This document shows, piece by piece, positions 16,805-25,280 of a stretch of DNA of 64,000 nucleotides. Below the pieces are notes generated by a model that had not been told where the DNA came from, searched no databases, and worked only from the letters and a program-made list of their open reading frames with translations. The translations under genes were made by a program, and so were the position numbers. Source of the DNA: an uncultured Micrococcaceae bacterium (GTDB taxonomy: Bacteria; Actinomycetota; Actinomycetes; Actinomycetales; Micrococcaceae); NCBI GenBank assembly GCA_947502645.1, contig CANNAD010000001.1, forward strand, positions 124,001 to 188,000, written 5' to 3'. Position 1 is the first letter of the stretch, and each line of letters begins with the position of its first letter.

Positions 16805-18634
16805 CTACTCCCCTACAGTTGCGAGAAGTTTCGCACGCAGTTCACGCCGTTCTTTCTGCTTCTCCGGGTCCGGCAGCGGGACAGCCGCAAGCAGTCTCTG
16901 AGTGTAGGGATCCTGCGGATTCCGTAGGATATTGTCCCGCGAACCCTGCTCGACGATCCGTCCACGACGCATCACACAGATGTGATCAGAAACAGCATCC
17001 ACAACCGCGAGGTCGTGCGTGACGAACAATGCCGCGAAGCCAAGTTCCCGCTGCAATTCCTGGAACAGCTCAAGCACCGTGGCCTGAACTGAAACATCCA
17101 GGGCCGACGTCGGCTCATCAGCTACCATGAGCTTCGGCTTCAGGGACAGCGCCCGGGCGATGCCCACACGCTGCTTCTGACCGCCGGAAAGCTCATGCGG
17201 GTAGCGGTTGCGGTATGCACGCGGCAACTGCACCTGATCGAGCAGCTGCTCAATGCGCTTCTGCAGCTCAGCACCCTTGGCCTCCTTGGCAAGGAACATC
17301 GGCTCACCGATGCTCTCACCAATGGGAAGCCGCGGATTCAGCGACGACGACGGGTCCTGGAAGACCATTCCCACGTCCCGACGCAGCTCGTGGAGCTCCT
17401 TCGAGTTCCGCTTCAGATTGGCAATATCCTTGCCCACGACCTTGAGCGAGCCGGAAGCCACGGGCAGGAGACCCACCGCGGCACGGCCGATGGTGGTCTT
17501 TCCCGAACCCGATTCCCCAACGAGACCAACAACCTGGCCGGGGTACACCACGAGATTGGCACCTTCAACTGCCCGGAACGCGGGAACCCGACCCTGTTTG
17601 GGGTACTCGATCGCGACGTCGCTCAGTTCCAGAACTGGCTGTTCCGTGTGCTGCTGATCACGGTCTGACTTCAGCCCAGCCAGAACCGCCTGTTCGCGTC
17701 TCTCAAGTTCGGTCTTGTCTACGCCCTCGATCTCGGCGTGAGTTGCTGCAGCGAGAGCGGCAGTGATATCCACACCACCATCTTCTCCGCGTCCGCCAAG
17801 GTGTGGGACGGCAGCCAGCAGAGCCTGTGTGTACTCGTGCTGAGGATTCTTGAAGATATCCTCGGCCGTACCGCTCTCCACAATTCGACCCTGACGCATA
17901 ACGGCAATGCGGTCTGCGAGGTCGGCCACCACGCCCATATCGTGGGTGATGAGCACGATTGCGCTGTTCAGTTTGTTCTTGAGGCTGCGGATCAGGTCAA
18001 GAATCTCAGCCTGGACAGTCACGTCAAGTGCCGTGGTGGGCTCATCGGCAAGGAGCAGCTTCGGATCACAGGAAAGTGACTGCGCGATCATGGCACGCTG
18101 ACGCTGACCGCCGGAAAGCTGGTGAGGGTAGGATTTGAAGGCTTTTTCCGGATCCGGAAGTTCAACCATTTCCAGCATCTTCAGAGCCCGCTGCTTGGCT
18201 TCGTCCGGAGAGATCTCGTTATGGAGTCGCAGGGTCTCGATGATCTGGAATCCCACGGTATATACCGGGTTCAGGGCTGTCATCGGCTCCTGGAAGATCA
18301 CGGCGACATCATTCCCACGGATCTGACGCAGCTTTGCCGGGGATAGCTCGAGAACGGACTTCCCGTTGAGCATCACATTCCCGGTGACACGGGAGTTCGA
18401 TGGCAGGAGCCCAAGAAGAGCCATGGAGCTGGCGCTCTTGCCTGATCCGGACTCGCCGACGATGGCCAGCACCTCACCGGCGTTGACGTAATAGTTGAGG
18501 TCGATAGCGGCGGGGACCCATTCTTTCTCCACGCCAAAATCCACGCACAGGTTTTCCACCTGAAGCACAGGGCCGCCCTTGCTACCACGCCTTGTGGGCA
18601 GGTTGTCTGAATTTTCGATGACTCCATCAGTCAT
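16805..18634 (-). CDS. peptide-type ABC importer, fused double ATPase, copy 2
   Basis: The 609-aa protein again joins two ATPase domains. Domain 1 carries GESGSGKSASSMA, LSGGQRQRAMIAQSL and LLADEPTTALD. Domain 2, after a linker of about 50 residues that contains ITAALAAATHAEIEG, carries GESGSGKTTIGRA, LSGGQKQRVGIARAL and MVADEPTSALD. All catalytic motifs look intact. It belongs functionally with the importer at 19473-24007 but is cut off from it by a plus-strand gene, so it needs its own promoter in the 92 bases before 18727. It lies just upstream of importer copy 1 and could serve both. Confidence 0.92.
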   Translation of the reverse strand: MTDGVIENSDNLPTRRGSKGGPVLQVENLCVDFGVEKEWVPAAIDLNYYVNAGEVLAIVGESGSGKSASSMALLGLLPSNSRVTGNVMLNGKSVLELSPAKLRQIRGNDVAVIFQEPMTALNPVYTVGFQIIETLRLHNEISPDEAKQRALKMLEMVELPDPEKAFKSYPHQLSGGQRQRAMIAQSLSCDPKLLLADEPTTALDVTVQAEILDLIRSLKNKLNSAIVLITHDMGVVADLADRIAVMRQGRIVESGTAEDIFKNPQHEYTQALLAAVPHLGGRGEDGGVDITAALAAATHAEIEGVDKTELERREQAVLAGLKSDRDQQHTEQPVLELSDVAIEYPKQGRVPAFRAVEGANLVVYPGQVVGLVGESGSGKTTIGRAAVGLLPVASGSLKVVGKDIANLKRNSKELHELRRDVGMVFQDPSSSLNPRLPIGESIGEPMFLAKEAKGAELQKRIEQLLDQVQLPRAYRNRYPHELSGGQKQRVGIARALSLKPKLMVADEPTSALDVSVQATVLELFQELQRELGFAALFVTHDLAVVDAVSDHICVMRRGRIVEQGSRDNILRNPQDPYTQRLLAAVPLPDPEKQKERRELRAKLLATVGE

Positions 18635-18726
18635 GGCTACTACTTTCCTTCCGACCGGGCCGGATGCTGCCGGGAATTCCCGGGATTGATTTCAGCACTG
18701 GCACGGAATCCTGAAACTATAGGGTT

Positions 18727-19362
18727 ATGACAAACCCACAAAACATGGCCAGCACCGATGTGTTCCGACCCCGCACTTCCATCTGGTTCACTGGACTGGC
18801 GCTGGTGCTGGTTGTCCTTGGATTGATTTCTTCGGTCATGATCTACGGCCTTGCTGCCGGCGTTGCCGGCTCCTGGCCACTGATCGTCATTGCTTTTCTC
18901 GCGTGGTGGCTGTTCTGGTATCCACGCATCGAGGTTTCCCCGAGCGCTGTCACTATCTACAATCCGCTCCAGGTGATCGAGACTCCCTGGGAAGCGCTCA
19001 TCAATGTGGATACCCGGTTCGCCATGAAACTCGTGACGCCTGGTGGCAGCTTCACCGCCTGGGCCGCACCTGCGCCCGGCATTATTGGCACACACCGCGG
19101 CCGCAAGGAACACGTGCAGGGTTTGCCTGCCACGACCTACGGTCCGGCGCAGTCCATCAGGCCCGGCGATTTGAAGAACACGGACTCCGGAGCTGCGGCA
19201 TACCTTGTCCGTTCCCGCTGGGAGAACCTCGTGGAGGCCGGCGCCATCGACATCCACGCCACGGAGGCCGCTCTCGTGAACAAGAAGGCCAACGTTCTGC
19301 AGATCGCAACCTTTGTTGCACTGGTGGCTGCTGGGCTGCTCGTAGCGCCGCTGTTCTACTGA
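18727..19362 (+). CDS. PH-like domain membrane protein
   Basis: The 211-aa protein has two adjacent helices (about 19-41 and 47-65), then a region reading YPRIEVSPSAVTIYNPLQVI and ETPWEALINVDTRFAMKLV, the style of small actinobacterial membrane proteins with a PH-like fold. A last helix lies at about 190-210. No enzymatic motif is visible. It is inserted on the opposite strand inside the second peptide importer operon, divergent from the ATPase and convergent with a permease. Link to the transporter is unproven. Confidence 0.7.
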   Translation: MTNPQNMASTDVFRPRTSIWFTGLALVLVVLGLISSVMIYGLAAGVAGSWPLIVIAFLAWWLFWYPRIEVSPSAVTIYNPLQVIETPWEALINVDTRFAMKLVTPGGSFTAWAAPAPGIIGTHRGRKEHVQGLPATTYGPAQSIRPGDLKNTDSGAAAYLVRSRWENLVEAGAIDIHATEAALVNKKANVLQIATFVALVAAGLLVAPLFY

Positions 19363-19421
19363 GAACCGCTGGAGGGACCTTGCACGAGGATCCCTCCCGC
19401 GTGGCTTCTGGGCCCGGCTGC

Positions 19422-19450
19422 CTCCCCCACTACATTGTGCAGTGTGGGAG
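19422..19450. terminator. possible bidirectional terminator between convergent genes
   Basis: CTCCCCCACT and AGTGTGGGAG pair at nine of ten positions with a 9-base loop, between the PH-like gene and the DppC-type gene. Confidence 0.45.
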
Positions 19451-19472
19451 ACAGCCAACGGAGAGAGTTTCA

Positions 19473-20504
19473 TTACGCTTCAGATACCCTGTCTTTGGCC
19501 CGCTTGGCATTGAATTTCTTCTGCCGCGGGTCGAAGGCGTCCCGTAGCCCATCACCGATGAAGTTGATGGACAGGCAGATCACCACGATGAATAGGCCAG
19601 GGAACCAGAACAGCCAAGGCCGCGTCTGGAATGCTTCCTGATTATCACTGATCAGTTTGCCCAGTGACACATCCGGTGCCTGCACGCCGAAACCGATGTA
19701 ACTCAGAGCGGTTTCAATCAGGATGGCTGCAGCCATCAGCAAGGTGGTGTTCACGATGATGACACCAACAGCGTTCGGCAGGATGTGCTTGAAGATGATC
19801 CGGTTGTTGGATGCTCCGGCAATCTTCGCGGCGTCGACAAACTCCCGCTCACGCAGGGACAGGAATTCACCGCGAACCAAACGAGCCATACCAGTCCAGG
19901 CGATGAGCCCGATAAGGACCCCCAGGAAGTAGATTCCTGCACCACGACCGAATGTTTCCTGAGCGATCTTTCCAAGAACGGCTGCGAGAACGATCACCGG
20001 AACAATGATGATGACGTCGGTGAGGCGCATGAGCACGGCTTCGATCATGCCCCGGAAGTATCCGGAGACGGCGCCGACAACTACGCCCACGAACGTGGCG
20101 AGGATGCCGATGATGAACATGATCACGATGGAGTTCTGAGCACCGCGCATGGTCATGGCGAACACGTCACGACCGATGGTGTCCTGGCCAAAAGGATGAT
20201 CACCCCAGCTGAATAGGTGCTGGTACGTTGGCGCACCGTTGTTGACGAGCGTCATCGGCTCAGTGTGGCTGTACTTCCACCAGCCCGGGATACCGAAGTA
20301 CCCCATTGAGCTGAAGGACAGGAGGACGATCATCACAAACACCACGAGAGAGACGATGGCCGCGGTGTTGCCGAGGAATCGTTTCCGAACAAGCTGCGCC
20401 TGGGAAAGGCCCTTGGTGTTGTCAAGGACTTCCTTCGACTGGCTCTCCTTGGGATCTGGGCCGGGCTCCGTGCTTGGCGTATCCGGCGGATTCTGAATAG
20501 TCAT
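19473..20504 (-). CDS. peptide-type ABC importer permease, DppC type, copy 2
   Basis: The 343-aa protein has a long acidic cytosolic N-terminus (about 1-45), a first helix at about 49-70, and the family sequences GQDTIGRDVFAMTMRGAQNS, REFVDAAKIAGASNNRIIFKH (ATPase contact loop) and LGKLISDNQEAF. The tail IGDGLRDAFDPRQKKF is typical of OppC. It starts within the last 4 bases of the upstream permease gene. It is more diverged from copy 1 than the binding proteins are from each other. Confidence 0.9.
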   Translation of the reverse strand: MTIQNPPDTPSTEPGPDPKESQSKEVLDNTKGLSQAQLVRKRFLGNTAAIVSLVVFVMIVLLSFSSMGYFGIPGWWKYSHTEPMTLVNNGAPTYQHLFSWGDHPFGQDTIGRDVFAMTMRGAQNSIVIMFIIGILATFVGVVVGAVSGYFRGMIEAVLMRLTDVIIIVPVIVLAAVLGKIAQETFGRGAGIYFLGVLIGLIAWTGMARLVRGEFLSLREREFVDAAKIAGASNNRIIFKHILPNAVGVIIVNTTLLMAAAILIETALSYIGFGVQAPDVSLGKLISDNQEAFQTRPWLFWFPGLFIVVICLSINFIGDGLRDAFDPRQKKFNAKRAKDRVSEA

Positions 20505-22054
20505 GCTTTCACCCTTACGCGCGGATCGAGGACGGAGTAGGCAAGGTCAGCGATGAGGTTGAAAACCAGCGCCAGAATGCCTGTAATCAGGAAGAAGCCC
20601 ATGATGGGGTTAGGGTCCACACGGTTCAGCGCGTTGATGAACAAAGCTCCCATGCCGCTGAACGCAAAGACCGATTCCGTGATGACCGCACCGCCGATGA
20701 GCGCGCCGATATCGAACGCCACGAGAGTAGCCAACGGAATCAGGGCGTTGCGGAATGCGTGACGCATAACCACTGTGCGTTCGGACAAGCCCTTGGCGCG
20801 TGCCGTGCGGATGTAGTCCATGCTCATAATTTCGAGCATCGAGGATCGTGAATAGCGGCTGTAGCCGGCCAATGAGGCAAGCATCAGGGCTATCGTGGGC
20901 AACAACAGGTGCGTGAAGTTGTCCAGACCGGAGATCCAGAAGTCACCGTCAAGACCCGGGGTGGAGGCGCCTGTTGTTGCAATGGGCCTGCCGCGGACGC
21001 GTGAGTGGCTGGAGTAGGCGGACCAGGTGACGAGAAACCTGTCCAGAACAATCAGTCCACCGATGAGGAACGCTGAGATGGCCCCGGCTCGCATACTCTG
21101 ACCGCGATCGTAGCCACCCATAAAGTAACCGACGATACAACCAACCAGAATGGTTGCCACTGCCAGCAGAACGATCATCAACGGTGTTGCCATGGACAGG
21201 AGCGGATTGATTGCGTAGTAGGAGATCAGCCCGATCGGAACCATCAACAGGGCTGTGTAAAGCGCTCTGCGGTTCTTCAACCCGGAGGTTAGTCCGGTGA
21301 CCGCGTAGGCCACTCCCACGCCGAAGATGGCGATAAGAACCGGCCCGAGTCCTGGATTAACAAACCATCCGGTCTTGTCCATGACGAACAGGATGGCGAA
21401 GGCCACGACGAAGCCGATCAGGGCTGCGAGACCTTTGCGCTTCCAGGAGCCGCCTGCCAAGATGCCCCAAATGACGGCACTCACAAGCCCAATAATGAGT
21501 AGGGCCGATAACGGAATCTTTGGTTCTGCCAGGAAATCGTTGAATCCGATTGCGGCGTATTCCTTGAGAAGCACTGCGAGCCAGAAGATCGGCAGTGAGA
21601 AGAAAAGGAAGGCCATGAAGGTGACGCCGTAGTCCAGTCCGCTGTACTGGCGGAGAGCTGTGATGATACCGAGCGAGATTCCGACGATGATAGCCAGGAC
21701 CGTGGCTGCTGTTACCAGCGAGATAGTTTGACCCATAGCGCGTGCCAGCGCTTCAGTGACCGGTTCGCCCTGAATGCTCTGGCCGAGATCACAAGTGCCA
21801 AGGAACGGGACGACGCACTTCACGGCCCCCGAGAGCCAGATGAAGTACCGGATGGGTGGTGGTGTATTCAGGTCCAGCAGCTCAGTGCGGGCCTGAATGA
21901 GGGCGTCCTTGTTCGGTGTCCTTAGCTGGCGGAGATCGGCCAGCGGGTCCCCTGACAGAGCTGTCAGGACATAAACGATGAAGGAGGCACCAAACAGGAT
22001 AAGGACGGCGGTAATAAGGCGCCGAACAATGTAGGTAACCATAGTTGCTTTCAA
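20501..22054 (-). CDS. oversized peptide-type ABC importer permease, DppB type, copy 2
   Basis: The ends are ordinary DppB: YIVRRLITAVLILFGASFIV at the start, and DYIRTARAKGLSERTVVMRH, DIGALIGGAVITESVF and ADLAYSVLDPRVRVKA toward the end. The protein is 517 aa instead of about 310. Residues about 178-372 are extra and hold roughly six more hydrophobic segments between the normal third and fourth helices, with a short polar outside loop (SSHSRVRGRPIATTGAST). The frame is open throughout, so this is not an assembly error. It pairs with the DppC-type gene overlapping its stop. Confidence 0.9.
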   Translation of the reverse strand: MKATMVTYIVRRLITAVLILFGASFIVYVLTALSGDPLADLRQLRTPNKDALIQARTELLDLNTPPPIRYFIWLSGAVKCVVPFLGTCDLGQSIQGEPVTEALARAMGQTISLVTAATVLAIIVGISLGIITALRQYSGLDYGVTFMAFLFFSLPIFWLAVLLKEYAAIGFNDFLAEPKIPLSALLIIGLVSAVIWGILAGGSWKRKGLAALIGFVVAFAILFVMDKTGWFVNPGLGPVLIAIFGVGVAYAVTGLTSGLKNRRALYTALLMVPIGLISYYAINPLLSMATPLMIVLLAVATILVGCIVGYFMGGYDRGQSMRAGAISAFLIGGLIVLDRFLVTWSAYSSHSRVRGRPIATTGASTPGLDGDFWISGLDNFTHLLLPTIALMLASLAGYSRYSRSSMLEIMSMDYIRTARAKGLSERTVVMRHAFRNALIPLATLVAFDIGALIGGAVITESVFAFSGMGALFINALNRVDPNPIMGFFLITGILALVFNLIADLAYSVLDPRVRVKA

Positions 22055-22171
22055 GCCTCGAATGTTGGGGTCCGGGGATCGCCCGGCGATATGGCAAGAG
22101 TGTAATCCAGCTCACGACATCTGGGAATTTGGCAAGTGCCAATCACTGACGTTTGTTATGTATTCATACTA

Positions 22172-22206
22172 AAGGCGCCAAGACCAGTACCTGGTCCTGG
22201 CGCCTT
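22172..22206 (-). terminator. hairpin behind the copy-2 substrate-binding protein gene
   Basis: AAGGCGCCAAGACCAG pairs with CTGGTCCTGGCGCCTT at 15 of 16 positions around a TAC loop. It sits between the lipoprotein gene and the permease genes, the same place as the hairpin in copy 1, and likely sets the ratio of binding protein to membrane parts. Confidence 0.7.
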
Positions 22207-22231
22207 CAGATGGTGAAGGAACTATGTTCCG

Positions 22232-24007
22232 TTACTCTTTGACGGACCACTCCCAGAAGTTCCACCAGACACCGGTCTGGTTAGGCATGTACTTCACGCC
22301 TTCGATGCGGTCGCTGTATGCGTCCACGCCGACTGGCTGGAAGAGCGGCAGACCGAAGCGGTCACCCCAGAGCTCTGTGTCGATCTTGATCTGAATTTCT
22401 TCCTGCTTCTTCGGGTCGGTCTCGAGGATCAGCTGATTCGAGAGCTCGTCGACCGTCTCGTTGGAGTAACCACTGTAGTTACCGCCGCCATCAGTGCTGA
22501 ACAGCTGCGGGACGCCGGTTACGCCAACGCCGGAGTTGACCCAGCCGAAGATGGATGCATCATAAGTACCCGTGCCCAGGGCGCTGCCCCAGTCGGAGGC
22601 ACCGAGGCCGCCATCAACAACCTTGAAGCCGGCCTTTTCAGCCGATGCTGCGATCAGCGTGTAGGCGTCAACACGGTTGGGGTTGGCGTTGTTGTACATG
22701 ATCTTGACTTCGGGAGTCTTGCCATTGAGAAGCTCCTTGGCCTTCTCAATGTCGACTTCCTGGAAGTTCTCGGATCCGTTGGCCTTGACTGCCTCAGCAT
22801 AGGCTGCCTGCTCCGGGAGGAAGATCTGCGAATCCAAGGGGGAACCCTCAGGATTCAGTGGCTTCATGATCGCATCGTAGATCGCGTCGCGGGGAACGGT
22901 CAGCATGAATGCTTCGCGAACATCCTTATCGGCGAACGGACCGGTGAAGTTCAGGTCCAGGTGGTCGTAGGAGAGCTGGTTGCCTCTCTCGACCGTGACG
23001 CCGTCGAGTGCTTCAAGCTGCTCGATGGTGTCGGCTGAAGCCTGCGGAGCGATGATGTCTACTTCACCGTTGTCCAGCGCCTGGATCTGTGCCGGAGCTT
23101 CTCCGATGTACTTGACTGTGATCTCATCGATCTTGGGCATGGGGCCCCAGTTGTAGTCTTCGTTGCGCACCATGGTCATGGACTGCTCAGGAACGATGTC
23201 CTTGACGATGAACGGGCCGCTGGAAAGGTACAGCGATGCATCGCTTGGCAGTGACTTGGTATCAAAACCGGTGTTCCAGAAGTCTGCAACCTTCTTGAGT
23301 TCGGGGCGTTCCTGGGGCTTTGCCGGGTCACCCTCGGGTGCCGACTGGAGGAGCTCGATGAGAGCATCCTCGTCAGCGAGTCCACCCTGGGTGGCTACAA
23401 CGTGTGCAGGGACGCCAACGCCGAAGGAGATTTCCCAGTCAGCGAAGGGCTTTTCATACACGAGAGTGATGGAACGGCCGTCTTCGCCAATTTCAGGAAC
23501 ATCAGTCAGGCCGAGACCGGAAGTGTCGCCTGCGTAGTCGAAGTAGTTGTGTCCGGAGACAACTTCGCCCTCTTTGTCCGTCTTGGCGTCATTGAAGTGA
23601 CCGGACATGACTGCCCAGCTCAGCATGAGGTCGCCAGCGTCAATGGGCTCGCCGTCGGACCACTTGACACCTTCGTTGACCGTGTACTTGACCGTCAGCG
23701 GATCTTCGGAGACGACTTCGTAGGAACCGAACTTCTCGTTCTTGACGATTTCGAGATCGTTGTTGATGTAGTTGAAGTCCGAATGCGTTGCATATTCGAT
23801 CTTGCTGTTGATGTCGACATTGCCCTTGGCTGTGTCCGGGTTGAACGAGCTGAACGCGTTCACCTCAACGACGCGAACTTCACCGCCGCTCTCCTCGCCG
23901 CCGCCATTGCCGCCGTCTTCTGTGCCTGTGTTTGCAGCACAGGCGCTCAGTGCGAGTGCAGCAACTGCTGCAACTCCCACAGCTTTGGAAGTACGTCCGA
24001 AACGCAT
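22232..24007 (-). CDS. peptide-type ABC importer, substrate-binding lipoprotein, copy 2
   Basis: The protein begins MRFGRTSKAVGVAAVAALAL and has the lipobox LSAC, then a low-complexity Gly/Glu/Asp linker (TGTEDGGNGGGEESGG). The rest is a 560-residue SBP family 5 domain, with NEGVKWSDGEPIDAGDLMLSW near the N-terminal lobe. AGGAGGCGGAATGCG at the start is identical to copy 1, and the two signal peptides differ at only a few places, so the genes are paralogues from a duplication. Their mature parts differ widely, which suggests different ligands. Confidence 0.92.
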   Translation of the reverse strand: MRFGRTSKAVGVAAVAALALSACAANTGTEDGGNGGGEESGGEVRVVEVNAFSSFNPDTAKGNVDINSKIEYATHSDFNYINNDLEIVKNEKFGSYEVVSEDPLTVKYTVNEGVKWSDGEPIDAGDLMLSWAVMSGHFNDAKTDKEGEVVSGHNYFDYAGDTSGLGLTDVPEIGEDGRSITLVYEKPFADWEISFGVGVPAHVVATQGGLADEDALIELLQSAPEGDPAKPQERPELKKVADFWNTGFDTKSLPSDASLYLSSGPFIVKDIVPEQSMTMVRNEDYNWGPMPKIDEITVKYIGEAPAQIQALDNGEVDIIAPQASADTIEQLEALDGVTVERGNQLSYDHLDLNFTGPFADKDVREAFMLTVPRDAIYDAIMKPLNPEGSPLDSQIFLPEQAAYAEAVKANGSENFQEVDIEKAKELLNGKTPEVKIMYNNANPNRVDAYTLIAASAEKAGFKVVDGGLGASDWGSALGTGTYDASIFGWVNSGVGVTGVPQLFSTDGGGNYSGYSNETVDELSNQLILETDPKKQEEIQIKIDTELWGDRFGLPLFQPVGVDAYSDRIEGVKYMPNQTGVWWNFWEWSVKE

Positions 24008-24189
24008 TCCGCCTCCTATTTATTCGTGTAGTGATAATTCCGGACGATCTGGCCAGGAACCGACAACCATGGATAGTGGCGTGTCTCACATGCCTAGAAT
24101 CCTAAGTGGTGTTCGTCACTTCCGTGTAGTTAAAACCACCAAAAAACACGGATGTTATCGAGATGAAACCTAAGGCCTTCAGGAGCCGA
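24008..24189. other. intergenic region upstream of the copy-2 importer
   Basis: Carries the promoter of the lipoprotein gene, not precisely located. The region is AT richer than its neighbours, with an A-rich stretch near 24140, and no gene was seen. Confidence 0.4.
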
Positions 24190-24471
24190 TCAGCTAACGC
24201 TCAGCCAAGAGCGAGCCTGCGGGAGTTGTTGGGATTTGCCATTCACTTCTGCGAGTAGGTCAGCGACGGCGTCCGTGAGCGGAATTCCGCACAGCCCTTC
24301 GCTCTCGATGGGGTAGCGAGGACACGGTTGCCAATGACGTGGACCCTCTGGTGGTCGGTGCCAGTCACGAAGTACTGCAGTATGAGCCGCGTGCACCACA
24401 GCGTCGGTTAGGTCAGATTGTGACGAATTGTGTAAACAGGATGTCTGAATCCCGTTCAGGGTAATCCTCAA
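24190..24471 (-). CDS. possible small protein downstream of the NYN gene
   Basis: A 93-aa frame starts with TTG overlapping the TGA of the NYN gene (TTGA). It has no recognised domain. A stretch near residues 35-75 with several Trp, His and Pro residues followed by LTDAVADLLAEVNG could be a real fold or chance. The only support is the stop-start overlap; coding character is weak. If it is not a gene, the region 24008-24467 is a 460-base gap. Confidence 0.25.
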   Translation of the reverse strand: MRITLNGIQTSCLHNSSQSDLTDAVVHAAHTAVLRDWHRPPEGPRHWQPCPRYPIESEGLCGIPLTDAVADLLAEVNGKSQQLPQARSWLSVS

Positions 24472-25226
24472 GGGGCAGCGCTTTTTGCCAGAGTGCGCTT
24501 GTCACGAACAAGGACTATCTGGTTGTCTCTCCTGAGATCGAACAGCCCGATGGCTTCGATGAGGTCACTCAACTTTCGATAACCGTAATTGCGGGAATCC
24601 AGTGACGCCTGATTGCCTATTTGACTTCCTACCGCAGCTAAATGCGCCCAACCGTCATCTCCACTGGCAGCTTCGACCGCGTTACGCATCAAGAGCACGA
24701 GACGGGTATCGCTGCGCAACCTTTTCGGGTCAACGCGTCCTTCAGGCACTGCATCAGGGGTAGCGCGTGATTGCCCCAATCCCTCGACGTAGGTGAATAG
24801 AGAACAAGCATTGACGAACGGCTCCGGCGTTTTTCTCTGACCGAACCCGTACACTTTCAGGCCATCCGCCAGGATGCGCATAACCAGCGGAGTGAAGTCC
24901 GCGTCGCTGGAGACAAGAGCAAAGGCATCGACCGAACCTCCACTCAGCAAATCCATGGCGTCAATCACCATGGCCATATCAGCAGCATTCTTGCCACTGC
25001 TGTAAGCAAACTGCTGCATAGGCCGAATCGCATACGGGTGGAGTGCGGCTTCCCATTGCTGTAGATATGGGCTCTTCCAATCACCATAGGCACGCCGCAC
25101 ATTAGCAACTCCATGACGCGCCACTTCAGCAAGGACAACATCAACCTTGGAGGCTGGTGCGTTGTCAGCATCGATGAGCAAGGCAATGCGATTCTCTACA
25201 GGCTTCACCTGTAGAGAATGTGGCAA
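24468..25226 (-). CDS. NYN-domain protein with C-terminal OST-HTH/LOTUS-like domain
   Basis: Residues about 12-150 form a NYN (PIN-like) nuclease domain: RIALLIDADNAPASKVDVVL, KNAADMAMVIDAMDLL and AFALVSSDADFTPLVMRI supply the conserved acidic residues. Residues about 175-245 (LLMRNAVEAASGDDGWAHLAAVG and NYGYRKLSDLIEAIGLFDLR) match the OST-HTH/LOTUS pattern of RNA-binding modules. The pair suggests an RNA-processing or decay factor. The start is uncertain: TTG at 25226 gives 252 aa, GTG at 25208 gives 246 aa. A 12-bp hairpin covers both and could shut translation down. Confidence 0.85.
   Translation of the reverse strand: MPHSLQVKPVENRIALLIDADNAPASKVDVVLAEVARHGVANVRRAYGDWKSPYLQQWEAALHPYAIRPMQQFAYSSGKNAADMAMVIDAMDLLSGGSVDAFALVSSDADFTPLVMRILADGLKVYGFGQRKTPEPFVNACSLFTYVEGLGQSRATPDAVPEGRVDPKRLRSDTRLVLLMRNAVEAASGDDGWAHLAAVGSQIGNQASLDSRNYGYRKLSDLIEAIGLFDLRRDNQIVLVRDKRTLAKSAAP
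25191..25219. promoter_or_regulatory. hairpin over the start of the NYN gene
   Basis: ATTCTCTACAGG and CCTGTAGAGAAT are perfect 12-base arms around CTTCA. In the mRNA the stem would include or touch both candidate start codons. As DNA it is also a possible operator. Confidence 0.55.
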
Positions 25227-25268
25227 GAAACCGAACCGGTCAACTCAAATGATGATTCGACGGGTGGT

Positions 25269-25274
25269 TAGGCT
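25269..25274 (+). promoter_or_regulatory. -10 box of the histidine phosphatase gene, probable leaderless start
   Basis: TAGGCT ends 6 nt before the ATG at 25281; GACTGC between them is not a ribosome site. Confidence 0.6.
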
Positions 25275-25280
25275 GACTGC

